Of a stretch of 26,170 bases of DNA, positions 8,091-16,267 are shown piece after piece. How positions within the stretch are numbered: position 1 is the first letter of the stretch; each line of letters starts with the position of its first letter. This DNA comes from an uncultured Lachnospiraceae bacterium. Lineage in GTDB: Bacteria > Bacillota > Clostridia > Lachnospirales > Lachnospiraceae. The translations under genes were made by a program, and so were the position numbers. Under the pieces are notes generated by a model. The model was not told the origin of the DNA and did not search any database. It saw only the letters and a list, made by a program, of their open reading frames with translations. Location of the stretch: NCBI GenBank assembly GCA_947177105.1, contig CAMWTF010000005.1, forward strand, positions 1 through 26,170. Reading direction: 5' to 3'.

Positions 8091-8191
8091 GTTCCGCATA
8101 TTCCCTTCCAACACGCATATCTGGTGATGAATGCCTGGCCGCTTCAGGCATCCGCACATTCATCACCGTGTTGTCCGGGAATATGCTGTTT
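8091..8191 (-). repeat. Palindromic leader element, copy B (GGDEF gene leader)
   Basis: Outer arms gcatattccc (8096-8105) and gggaatatgc (8177-8186) are perfect complements. Inside, minus-strand CAACACG pairs with CGTGTTG, and GTGATGAATG pairs with CATTCATCAC, with a further GCCTG/CAGGC at the tip. The 5' flank AACAGCAT and 3' flank ATGCGGAAC match copies A and D. The stem sequence differs from copy A but the fold is the same. Confidence 0.8.
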
Positions 8192-8197
8192 GTATAC

Positions 8198-8206
8198 AGT
8201 ATAACA
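8198..8206 (-). promoter_or_regulatory. Extended -10 promoter for the GGDEF gene
   Basis: Minus-strand TGTTATACT is an extended -10 box (TG-N-TATACT). A weak TTTCCT sits 17 nt upstream. The expected transcription start near 8191 coincides with the first bases of palindromic element B, so the RNA would begin with the hairpin. Confidence 0.5.
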
Positions 8207-8229
8207 GATAAGAAAGCTTAAGGAAAGTC

Positions 8230-11200
8230 CTAGTTGCCAAATTGTAGGGCCTCCAGATCAAAATTGCTGCCCGGCAGGAAGATCAACTCCAGCGTCCCCC
8301 GCCCTGTCAGCGGCTCCAGGGAAAAGGTCTGGGGGGCATACTCCGCTGTTCCCGGCACCTCCAACACCCTGGCTTCCACCGCCCCGTCCGGGTGAGTAAA
8401 GTGGATATGGACAGTGTTCCCAGGAAGGGGTGAACGCCCCCACAGTGTCACCTGCCCGGCGCCTGTCTCCCCAAAATCCATATTTTCATAGATAATTGTC
8501 ACATTGTTGCCGATGCCGGTGATGGCCTGACTCTCCACATAGAAGCTGTCGCCGTACACTCGGCTGCACTCCGCGCCGTTAAGCTTTCCGTAAGCCTTCT
8601 CATAGTAGGTGAAGGAAAATCCCTTGATATGCACCTTACTGTTTTTCAGCCGAAAGGCAATGGTGGTAAGTCCCTTGATCCTGCAGGGCAGTTTCCAGGT
8701 CTCTTCCTGATACACATTCCACCGGGAAGGCTTTTGGTAAGGCGCATTCAGCAGAAGCCTGCTGCCCTCGGTTTCCGGCGCCCCCTGCCAGATCTCGATC
8801 TCATGAAGGGCGTCGCTGAGGGCAAAGACCGGCACCGTGATCTCGTCGGAGCCGTACTCTCCAAAATCCAGATCCCGGTAAACCACGCCGCTGACACCGT
8901 CTCTGGCCGTGGCAATCCCCTTCTCGTTGCCGTTAGTGACTTCTCCGAGGGTCTCGCTGAACAGTCCTGCGGAGATAAAAGTATAAGGGTTTAAAAATGC
9001 CTGCCCCAGCCCCTGGGCCGTAAGCTCCAGTTGGGAAATGATCTTGACCGGATTGTGACCGGACTGACAGCGCACATAGAAAGCCCCGTCTCCCATGGCC
9101 GTGATCCTGGCATGACATTCATCCAGCGCCTCCACCTTGGCATAGCTGATGGGGATGCCGTTTTGGTTGACCACCTTCCAGCTAAGCGCCCGGTCCGTTG
9201 CGTCCTTGGGACAAATTCTGGCCTCTATGGTGATGCTGCGCCGCTGGGCGTCCAGAACACTGCCCTCCGGGGTCAGCAGTTCTACTTTGCGGACGGGGAT
9301 CGTATCCGGCAGCACGGATCCGCATCCTATTCGGGCGTCCATCCCGCCTGTCCCCTGAGAAATCCCTGCCGCCGCAGCCATATCGCCTGTCTGTCCGGCC
9401 AAACCTTCTGCCCCAGCCGGATTGCCTGTCTGCCTGATCATATCTTCCGCGGATTGGGCCACATGGTCCGCCCTCCGGCTCACATCCTCACTGGCGCAGC
9501 TGCCGGGCCGGAGTCCCGCCGGCTTCACCGCAATATCCAGACTTGCAGGCTCTACCCCCAGGCTCTCCACCGTGATCCTGACGCTGCCGATAATCGGCGA
9601 CCCAGCCGCTATATCCTCCGCTCTGGCTTCAAACCGCTCTGCTGATGCTTTTGCTGCTTCACTATCTGCCGGAAACGGCTTAGATGCCACCACCGCCAGA
9701 AGCTTTCCGTTAAACAGCTTCCTCACACATCCCTTGTAGGGATCATAATCCGTGCTGTCCCCATTGTCCATGCCCAGCAGCCGCCCCTGGCCTTCCAGGG
9801 ACAACCGCACATAATTCATGGCATTTTCCACCGGATATCCATTCTCATCCACTGCACTGACAGTCACAAAGCACATATCCTCCCCATCCCCGGACAGCTG
9901 CATCTTGTCCGCCTGGAGCACCAATCTTTTTGCCTCCCCAAAGGAATGCCGGGACTCCCTGGCGATCTCCCTGCCCTCCCCGTCATAGGCGACGGCAGTG
10001 ATCTCCCCCGGCTCATAGTGTACCTGCCAGTCCCCCTGCAGCTGCCGGCCCTGGGCGTGATCAATAAACTGCCTGCCCTGGGAGCGGCCGTTTACATAGA
10101 GCTCCACGCTCTCCCCGTTGGTGCAGGCCCGCACGTCGATAAGCTGTCCCGGATTCCAGTCCCAATAGGGATAAAGATGCACCATGGGATGCTCCTTTGC
10201 CGGACGCCACTGCGCCTGGAACAGATAATAGGCATCCTTGGGAAATCCGGCCGTGTCAATATAACCGAAGTAGGAGTTCTTGGTGTGGTAAGGAGTGGGC
10301 TCCCCAATATAGTCAAAGCCCGTCCACAAAAACTGTCCAAAGGTAAAATCCGCGTCTCTGTCGTCCGCAATACAGGCTTCCACGCTGCGCGCCCCCCAGC
10401 TGGTGCTGGAATTGCCCAGAGCCGAACACTGCTCATCCTCGTCCGCCAGCACGGACTGCCGCAGAGGAAAACGGTACACCCCCCGGCTTTGCACCACAGA
10501 GGCCGTCTCGCTGCCATAGATAATCCAGTCGGGATGCTTCCGATGATGCTCTTCATAGTATTTTTCCCCATAGTTATATCCGGCCACCTTCACGATGTCC
10601 GCGCAGTTCTGGGCGCCCTCCCAGGGCATGAAATTGGAGCCTATGGTGATCAATGCATTGCCTCTGGGATCGTGAGCGCGCACGTAGTCCACCAGCCTAC
10701 GGGTGATCTCCTGGCCATGGGCATCCGCATGGGTGTCGTAGATTTCATTGCCGATGGACCACAGAAAGAGGCTGGGATGATTGCGATCTCTGCGGATCCA
10801 GGAGCACACGTCACGCTGGGCCCACTCCTTGAAAAACCGGCCATAGTCATAAGGGGTTTTGCACCGCTCCCACATGTCAAAAGCCTCCGACAGCACCAGA
10901 ATGCCCATCTCGTCCGCCAGCTCCATCACCTCCTGGGCCGGCATGTTGTGGCTGGTGCGCAGGGCATTGACGCCCATCTCTTTCAGTATCCTGAACTTTC
11001 GGCGCATGGCCTCCTTGTGGAAAGCCGCCCCCAGGCAGCCCAGGTCGTGATGCTCACAGACGCCGTGGACTTTTACATATCTGCCGTTCAGGAAAAAGCC
11101 TCTGTCCGTGGTGAACTCCATCCTGCGCAGACCCACAGTGATCTCCTGGCTGTCTATAGGCTCCGCGCCAATATCATACAATTCCACCCGCAGGCGATAA

Positions 11201-12045
11201 CAGGTGGGATGATCCAGATTCCATTCCTCCAGGTTCTCCAGCATCACCTGCAGGGCAAAGCAGTGCTGTCCGTCCTCTCTGATAAACCTTCTGCCCCAAC
11301 CCAGGTCACAAACCTGTACGCCGTTCTGCCACAGGCTGTAATGACATCGGGTACTCTCGCCCGCTGTCCCTGCGTATTCCGTCTCTATCTCCATCTGATA
11401 GCAGCCCTCTTCCTCCCCAATATGACAATCCATATCCTGAGAACCAGGCTCCTCTGTCTTATGGCAGGCAGGATTCCCTGCACAACCCTTCGCCTTCTGC
11501 TGCCAGGAGGTATGCACATAAGTGCCGTCCAGGGGCAGATACACTGCCGGACATAGCTGCAGCCACACATTGCGGTAGATCCCTGCGCCGGAGTACCATC
11601 GGCTGTTGGGACTCTGGTGACGAACCTGCATCAGCAGTTCGTTTTCCCCCTGCTGCAGATATTCCGTGATATCATGATCGAAGGCAGAATAGCCATACTT
11701 CCAGTCCCCCACCTTCTGTCCGTTGACATAGAGTGTACTGTCCATGTACACGCCGTCAAAACGGAGTATGATCCGCTGCTCCGGGGCACAGCGCAGCATA
11801 CCCGCGCCGATGCTTTCCCGTAAACCTTTCTGCGACACAGCCTTTTCCCTGCGGCAGACAGAGATGCATTTCCGATACCACCCTGTACTATTCTCATATA
11901 GGTTACGGGTATCGTAGATCAGCCAGTCATGAGGCAGATCCACCGGCTGAAACTCTCCTCTGCGCACCTGAATGTCGGAAAGCTCCGTTCCAAGTTCCGT
12001 TTTCAGAAAACTCCAATTATCATTAAATAGTATCCTGTTCTCCAT
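8230..12045 (-). CDS. GH2 glycoside hydrolase (beta-galactosidase type) with C-terminal Ig-like and CBM6-like domains
   Basis: This 1271-residue enzyme probably removes terminal beta-linked sugars. The jelly-roll N domain (about 1-170) has TGWYRK and SGAGIYRNV. An Ig-like domain follows. The TIM barrel (about 315-610) includes GVCEHHDLG, the acid/base in SIGNEI (Glu434), and the nucleophile in IYGSETAS (Glu513). A DUF4982-like region lies near 615-680 and an Ig-like domain near 705-790. A Gly/Ala/Gln-rich linker spans about 845-905, followed by a Big2-like domain (about 915-1010) and two beta-sandwich segments (about 1030-1150 and 1165-1271) that resemble CBM6/CBM35. No signal peptide is visible, so it should act inside the cell. 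Cys-containing stretches at 60-90 and 183-215 look like insertions. The ATG follows AAAGGAAC. Substrate specificity cannot be read from sequence alone. Confidence 0.88.
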   Translation of the reverse strand: MENRILFNDNWSFLKTELGTELSDIQVRRGEFQPVDLPHDWLIYDTRNLYENSTGWYRKCISVCRREKAVSQKGLRESIGAGMLRCAPEQRIILRFDGVYMDSTLYVNGQKVGDWKYGYSAFDHDITEYLQQGENELLMQVRHQSPNSRWYSGAGIYRNVWLQLCPAVYLPLDGTYVHTSWQQKAKGCAGNPACHKTEEPGSQDMDCHIGEEEGCYQMEIETEYAGTAGESTRCHYSLWQNGVQVCDLGWGRRFIREDGQHCFALQVMLENLEEWNLDHPTCYRLRVELYDIGAEPIDSQEITVGLRRMEFTTDRGFFLNGRYVKVHGVCEHHDLGCLGAAFHKEAMRRKFRILKEMGVNALRTSHNMPAQEVMELADEMGILVLSEAFDMWERCKTPYDYGRFFKEWAQRDVCSWIRRDRNHPSLFLWSIGNEIYDTHADAHGQEITRRLVDYVRAHDPRGNALITIGSNFMPWEGAQNCADIVKVAGYNYGEKYYEEHHRKHPDWIIYGSETASVVQSRGVYRFPLRQSVLADEDEQCSALGNSSTSWGARSVEACIADDRDADFTFGQFLWTGFDYIGEPTPYHTKNSYFGYIDTAGFPKDAYYLFQAQWRPAKEHPMVHLYPYWDWNPGQLIDVRACTNGESVELYVNGRSQGRQFIDHAQGRQLQGDWQVHYEPGEITAVAYDGEGREIARESRHSFGEAKRLVLQADKMQLSGDGEDMCFVTVSAVDENGYPVENAMNYVRLSLEGQGRLLGMDNGDSTDYDPYKGCVRKLFNGKLLAVVASKPFPADSEAAKASAERFEARAEDIAAGSPIIGSVRITVESLGVEPASLDIAVKPAGLRPGSCASEDVSRRADHVAQSAEDMIRQTGNPAGAEGLAGQTGDMAAAAGISQGTGGMDARIGCGSVLPDTIPVRKVELLTPEGSVLDAQRRSITIEARICPKDATDRALSWKVVNQNGIPISYAKVEALDECHARITAMGDGAFYVRCQSGHNPVKIISQLELTAQGLGQAFLNPYTFISAGLFSETLGEVTNGNEKGIATARDGVSGVVYRDLDFGEYGSDEITVPVFALSDALHEIEIWQGAPETEGSRLLLNAPYQKPSRWNVYQEETWKLPCRIKGLTTIAFRLKNSKVHIKGFSFTYYEKAYGKLNGAECSRVYGDSFYVESQAITGIGNNVTIIYENMDFGETGAGQVTLWGRSPLPGNTVHIHFTHPDGAVEARVLEVPGTAEYAPQTFSLEPLTGRGTLELIFLPGSNFDLEALQFGN

Positions 12046-12063
12046 CTTTGTTCCTTTCTATAT

Positions 12064-12081
12064 GAAGCTCTAAGGAGCTTC
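12064..12081 (-). promoter_or_regulatory. Small hairpin just upstream of the GH2 ribosome binding site
   Basis: Minus-strand GAAGCTC and GAGCTTC form a perfect 7-bp stem around a 4-nt loop, about 9 nt before AAAGGAAC. It could affect access to the ribosome binding site or stabilise the 5' region. Its role is inferred. Confidence 0.5.
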
Positions 12082-12082
12082 C

Positions 12083-12168
12083 GTTCCGTATATTCCCTTC
12101 AAGTACACAGGGCCGGTGATTGACACTCGAACGCTTTGGCGTCCGGGTGTCATTCGTACGCCGATCAC
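12083..12168 (-). repeat. Palindromic leader element, copy C (GH2 leader), truncated at one arm
   Basis: The 3' arm (minus GGGAATATACGGAAC) and the adjoining CTGTGTACTTGAA match the family, especially copy A. The inner stem pairs GTGTCA-type sequence around GCGTTC/GGACGC, closed by GTGAT and ATCAC. The 5' arm AACAGCATATTCCC is missing; a terminator-like hairpin stands in its place. Confidence 0.65.
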
Positions 12169-12202
12169 AAAAGGCTGCCGCCTGATCGCTCAAACGGCAG
12201 CC
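12169..12202 (-). terminator. Terminator-like hairpin between GH3 and GH2
   Basis: On the minus strand, GGCTGCCG (12202-12195) pairs perfectly with CGGCAGCC (12180-12173) over 8 bp with a 14-nt loop, followed by TTTT. It lies 70 nt after the GH3 stop. The short T run suggests partial termination. A second small stem (GCCGAC/GTCGGC) lies closer to the GH3 stop. Confidence 0.6.
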
Positions 12203-12271
12203 TTATAATTACTGCTTTTCTCTCAATATAGCTTTTATCCCACGCCGACGGACTGTCGGCTCCATACTGTC

Positions 12272-14410
12272 TTATGCCAGCTTCACGATAAAGGTGATGC
12301 AATCCTTGCCGGTCAAGGCCCTGGTGCGGGCATCCGGCTGGCCTAAGCCCACGCTGACGGTAAAGGTCTTGCCCTCCACCAGCCTCTCGCCCTCCTCATT
12401 CACCACGGTGAAGGCTTCCGCGCCAATGGGCACGGTGACGGAGGCTTCGCCCTCCGCCGGAACCCAGGTTCTGGCAAATCCGCACAGCTTTGCCGCAGGC
12501 GTGGCATCCGGGGCATCCTCCGCCCGGATGTAAACCTGTACCACCTCTCCAGTGCCCTCCTGCCCACGGTTAGTCAGCTTCACATGCAGCCGGAACGCCT
12601 CCGGACTGTCCATAGTGATCTCGCCGCCGTTCACTGCCGGGCTGCCACAGCAACTCACCGCAGATACTTCCACATCTCCGTAGGTCAGACCATAGCCGAA
12701 GGGATACAGGGGCTCGGTCTCTATGTAGCGGTAGGTTCTGCCCTTCATGGAATAATCCTCAAAAGCGGGCAGATCCTCCGTATTTTTATAAAAAGTCACA
12801 GGCAGCTTGCCGGAGGGAGACAACTCGCCAAACAGCAGCTGCGCCACAACCTTTCCGCCTCTGGCGCCGGGATACCACAACTGCATAACGGCATCCGCCT
12901 GCTCCTGCTCCACGCACAGATCCATGGCGCTGCCGGTCATGTTCAGTACGATGGTGGGCTTGCCGACTTTCAGCACCGCTTCCACCAGTTCCCTCTGGGT
13001 CTGGGGCAGCAGCAGATCCACTTTGTCACCGGAAGCATAGCTGTTGCCGGTATCGCCCTCCTCGCCCTCCAGAGTCTCGTCCAGGCCCACACACAAAATC
13101 ACCACGTCACTGTTTTGGGCCACGCTGACAGCCTCCGTTACACGGTCATGCCTGCGGCCCAGGCTCTCCGTCTTATCCCTGAACAGATGGCAGCCCTCGG
13201 AGTAATAGACTCTCACATCGTCGCCTACTGCATCCTGTATACCCTCCAGCACCGTGATATACCGGGAGGAGGTCCCGTGATAGTTGCCCACCAGCGCCGC
13301 ACGGCTGTTGGCATTGGGTCCCACCACGCCGATGGACTTCAGCTGCTCCTTTTTGAGGGGCAGTATGCCGTTGTTCTTCAGCAGTACAACACCCTCCGCC
13401 GTAGCCCTGTCAGCCAGCGCCAGGTGCTCTTTGCACTCAATCTTGTCATAACCGATCTGGTCATACTCTGTCTCGTCAAACATCCCAAGCAGGAACCGGG
13501 TGGTGAACAGCCTCTGGGCCGCCAGCGTGATCTCTTCCTCCGTCACCAGGCCGTCCTGATAAGCCTTCATCATATGTAAATAGGTGTTGCCGCAGTTCAC
13601 GTCGCACCCGGCCTTCAGAGCCATGGCTGCGGACTCCTCCGCCGTGTCCGTCACCATATGATGCTCATGGAAATCCCGGATGGCCCAGCAGTCGGACACA
13701 AAATGTCCCTGAAACTCCCACTCTCCCCGCAGAATATCCTGCATCAGGGTCTTACTGCCGCAGCAGGGTTCTCCGTTGGTGCGGTTGTAGGCGCCCATGA
13801 CGGCCTCCACCCCCGCTTCTTTTACCAGTTTTTCAAAGGCGGGCAGATAAGTCTCCCACATATCCTTTTTTGAAGCCTTTGCGTCAAACTTATGCCGAAC
13901 CGCCTCCGGTCCGGAATGAACGGCAAAATGCTTGGCGCAGGCAGCCGCCTGCATCACCTCGCCGTCCCCCTGCAGGCCCTCCACGAAAGCCTTGCCCAGT
14001 TCCCCTGTCAGATAGGGATCCTCGCCGTAGGTCTCATGCCCCCTGCCCCATCTGGGGTCACGGAATATATTTACGTTGGGAGACCAGAATGTTAATCCCT
14101 TGTAAATGTCCCTGTCCTCCTGGGCGCTGTAAGCATTGTACTTGGCGCGGCCCTCCACGCCGATCACCTGGCCCACCTGGCCCATCAGTTCCGTGTCAAA
14201 AGCTGCCGCCATACCGATGGCCTGGGGGAAACTGGTCGCCACACCTGCTCGTGCAACGCCGTGCAGGCCCTCATTCCACCAGTTGTATGCGGGAACATTC
14301 AGACGAGGGATGGCAGGTGCATCATACCTAAGCTGTGACGCCTTCTCCTCCAGGGTCATCTGGCTCACCAGCTCCTGTGCCCTTTTTCTTGCGCTTTCTC
14401 TGTCTCTCAC
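12272..14410 (-). CDS. GH3 beta-xylosidase/beta-glucosidase-type glycoside hydrolase
   Basis: GH3 enzymes release terminal beta-glucose, xylose or arabinose from oligosaccharides. Counted from the upstream ATG at 14425, the product is 717 residues. The TIM barrel has NWWNEGLHG, RDPRWGRGHETYGEDP, KHF (165-167) and the nucleophile in VSDCWAI (Asp245). The alpha/beta sandwich has LLKNNGILPL and a Glu-rich LEGEEGD segment (452-458) that should hold the acid/base. A fibronectin-III-like domain ends the protein. This arrangement is typical of bacterial xylan 1,4-beta-xylosidases. No signal peptide is seen. I prefer the GTG at 14410 because GGAGGAG lies 6 nt upstream; the in-frame ATG at 14425 has only a weak AGAG before it and remains possible. 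A palindromic repeat pair lies directly upstream. Confidence 0.9.
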   Translation of the reverse strand: MRDRESARKRAQELVSQMTLEEKASQLRYDAPAIPRLNVPAYNWWNEGLHGVARAGVATSFPQAIGMAAAFDTELMGQVGQVIGVEGRAKYNAYSAQEDRDIYKGLTFWSPNVNIFRDPRWGRGHETYGEDPYLTGELGKAFVEGLQGDGEVMQAAACAKHFAVHSGPEAVRHKFDAKASKKDMWETYLPAFEKLVKEAGVEAVMGAYNRTNGEPCCGSKTLMQDILRGEWEFQGHFVSDCWAIRDFHEHHMVTDTAEESAAMALKAGCDVNCGNTYLHMMKAYQDGLVTEEEITLAAQRLFTTRFLLGMFDETEYDQIGYDKIECKEHLALADRATAEGVVLLKNNGILPLKKEQLKSIGVVGPNANSRAALVGNYHGTSSRYITVLEGIQDAVGDDVRVYYSEGCHLFRDKTESLGRRHDRVTEAVSVAQNSDVVILCVGLDETLEGEEGDTGNSYASGDKVDLLLPQTQRELVEAVLKVGKPTIVLNMTGSAMDLCVEQEQADAVMQLWYPGARGGKVVAQLLFGELSPSGKLPVTFYKNTEDLPAFEDYSMKGRTYRYIETEPLYPFGYGLTYGDVEVSAVSCCGSPAVNGGEITMDSPEAFRLHVKLTNRGQEGTGEVVQVYIRAEDAPDATPAAKLCGFARTWVPAEGEASVTVPIGAEAFTVVNEEGERLVEGKTFTVSVGLGQPDARTRALTGKDCITFIVKLA

Positions 14411-14436
14411 GATCTTCTCCTCCATCTCTATTTAGA

Positions 14437-14520
14437 GTTCCGCATCCGCCCCATCTGTACCATTCCCGGCAAAATGACGCCTGGCCAGGACGGACATTAT
14501 TCCGGGCAGATGCTGTTTTC
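14437..14520 (-). repeat. Palindromic leader element, copy D (GH3 leader)
   Basis: The arms are GCATCTGCCC (minus 14513-14504) and GGGCGGATGC (minus 14450-14441), which pair with one mismatch. Inside, AATG and CATT flank GTCC-GGCC-type pairing. The flanks AAAACAGCAT and ATGCGGAACTCTAAATAG match copy A. The arm core differs (CTGCCC instead of TTCCC), yet both arms changed together. Confidence 0.7.
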
Positions 14521-14571
14521 GTTCCGTATCCGCCCTATCATTACCAATCGCTGCAGAAGGGTATCTGCCGC
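14521..14571 (-). repeat. Degenerate half copy abutting element D
   Basis: Plus-strand gttccgtatccgccc restarts the element immediately after copy D ends (compare gttccgcatccgccc at 14437). After it, gtatctgcc repeats in direct rather than inverted orientation, so this copy cannot form the full hairpin. It parallels the half copy beside element A. Confidence 0.5.
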
Positions 14572-14656
14572 TCTCTGATATAGGATGATATACTCCTTTA
14601 TATTTTAACAAAAATGGACTTTGCTTTCTCGTCAAATCATGCTAATTTCTAGTCAT

Positions 14657-16267
14657 TTATTGCGGCTTGTCGCTCTCATAGCTAATCTCAAAATCCGTAA
14701 ACCCGGCGGGCTCCGCTCCCCTGCCCGTCAGGGATTCATCCTGGGCATACAAAGCTATCATGACGCCGGTGAAACCGCAGGCAACCTCTGAGGAGAGATA
14801 TCTGGTCCGCAGCTTACCCAGAGGACACGGACTCTCCTGCCCTTCCCGGATAAACAGTGCGGAAAAACCGTATTCTGTGGGTTCTAAATCAATCTGCAGT
14901 GTGATCTCCGTATCCGCAGTGACTATACTTTCCCCCGCCACATGGCTGATGCCGCCTACCACGCTGCGGACCATGACCCGGCAGATGTCCCCCGCGCCCA
15001 TGGCAGCAGCCATTCGTCTCACAGCCAAATCATAGTGATGCTCATGGTTCATATACAGACTGATGCCTGCTTCCCCGGCGGGAACATATATTTTGCAGCG
15101 TATATGCCCCTGCATCTGCCGCTGACGGATGGCCACAAAGGTGGGAGAATCCTGTTTTTCCTCCAGAGTCCGGTTAGTGGGATACAGCCTGACTCCATGT
15201 CCCGCAAATGTATACCGCTGTATGGCCTTAGAAGACAGCTCCCTCTGCATGTCTGCCGGAAAAGAATAGTTTTCCAGATGGGGCCTGCGCAGGAAACACC
15301 AGTCCACACCCACACAGGTATTGGCAAAGGTATCCTTAAGCTTCAGCCGCTGCCGCACACTGCCGTCAATGCGGTCCGTCTCCACACAGACAGGGGTAAT
15401 ACCCCCCACCCCGGCGGTAAACCAGCCGTCCTCCCCGAAGGTCACCGGCGCCAGACATACCTCTCTGCCCGTGATATGAAAAGGCAACCATCGGTCAATC
15501 TGCCGGAAGGCCAGATGCACCATCCAGAAATTCCCCTTTTCATCCTCCACCAGATCCCCGTGGCCACAGCCTTGGATCACATAGCCCCCCAGATTCCGGT
15601 TGGTCAGCACCGGATTGCCGGGATAATTGGTAAAAGGCCCATTCACGGTGGGCCCCTTGGCGTAGACCACCATATGCCCATACTCTGTGCCGCCCTCCGC
15701 CGCCATCAGATAGTACTGTCCCTTTATCTTGTACAGGTGGGGAGATTCCAGGTATCGGCCGCCTGCCCCCTGCCATATGCATAGGGAGGGACTTACTTTG
15801 GCGCCGGTCTCTATGTCGATCTCGCACTGAGTCACGCCGGATATGCCCCGGTCGTCGTCCCCATTGCTCATAAAATAGGTTTTCCCGTCCTCAAAATACA
15901 GGGAGGGGTCAATGCCGCCCTGCTGCACCTGGATGGGATCCGACCATTCCCCGTGGATGTCGTCGGTCCACACATAGAAATTCCCCAGACTGGTGACATT
16001 GGTGGTCACCATATAGAAACGCCCCTCGTGATAGCGGATGGTGGGCGCATAGATGCCCCCGCTGCAATCCGCCCCTTCTAAGGGCAGCTGGCTCTCCCGG
16101 GTCAGCACATGGCCGATCTGGCGCCAGTTTACCAGGTCCTGGCTCTCAAACAGGGGCACTCCCGGAAAATACTGGAAAGAACTGCACACCATGTAGTATT
16201 TGCCATCCGCTTTGCAGATGCTGGGATCCGGATAGAAACCTGGGATGATTGGATTGGTATATTTCAT
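14657..16267 (-). CDS. GH43 beta-xylosidase/alpha-L-arabinofuranosidase
   Basis: GH43 enzymes invert configuration while removing xylose or arabinose from oligosaccharides. This 536-residue product starts with NPIIPGFYPDPS, holding the general base Asp14. Asp120 lies in GGIDPS (pKa modulator) and Glu174 in YLESPHLYK (general acid), so the active site is complete. The five-bladed propeller covers about 1-300. A C-terminal beta-sandwich (about 320-530), like GH43_C2 of XynB-type xylosidases, closes the active site in that subgroup. There is no signal peptide, so xylo-oligosaccharides would have to be imported, but no transporter lies in the window. The ATG overlaps the stop of the upstream dehydrogenase gene (ATGA), so the two are translationally coupled. 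Confidence 0.92.
   Translation of the reverse strand: MKYTNPIIPGFYPDPSICKADGKYYMVCSSFQYFPGVPLFESQDLVNWRQIGHVLTRESQLPLEGADCSGGIYAPTIRYHEGRFYMVTTNVTSLGNFYVWTDDIHGEWSDPIQVQQGGIDPSLYFEDGKTYFMSNGDDDRGISGVTQCEIDIETGAKVSPSLCIWQGAGGRYLESPHLYKIKGQYYLMAAEGGTEYGHMVVYAKGPTVNGPFTNYPGNPVLTNRNLGGYVIQGCGHGDLVEDEKGNFWMVHLAFRQIDRWLPFHITGREVCLAPVTFGEDGWFTAGVGGITPVCVETDRIDGSVRQRLKLKDTFANTCVGVDWCFLRRPHLENYSFPADMQRELSSKAIQRYTFAGHGVRLYPTNRTLEEKQDSPTFVAIRQRQMQGHIRCKIYVPAGEAGISLYMNHEHHYDLAVRRMAAAMGAGDICRVMVRSVVGGISHVAGESIVTADTEITLQIDLEPTEYGFSALFIREGQESPCPLGKLRTRYLSSEVACGFTGVMIALYAQDESLTGRGAEPAGFTDFEISYESDKPQ

Noticed and set aside
6022..8127. Long plus-strand open frame of about 700 codons
   Set aside because: It is antisense to the GGDEF gene, which has clear LacI-type and GGDEF motifs. 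The antisense protein is rich in His, Leu and Gln with no recognisable domain, and arises from GC-rich codon bias.
8032..8166. N-terminal extension of the GGDEF protein by 45 codons
   Set aside because: It would translate palindromic element B, whose relatives elsewhere are untranslated. The ATG at 8031 has AAGGGAG at proper spacing.
9946..11556. Plus-strand open frame of 536 codons
   Set aside because: It is antisense to the GH2 catalytic domain, which contains both catalytic Glu motifs. The product is low-complexity and unlike any family I know.
2661..14571. CRISPR array or insertion sequence as the explanation for the repeats
   Set aside because: The copies are kilobases apart, palindromic, of different sequence cores, and have no spacers, cas genes or transposase nearby.
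14432..14635. Small minus-strand open frame of 67 codons before GH3
   Set aside because: It runs across the tandem palindromic elements, has no ribosome binding site where expected, and lacks any recognisable domain.
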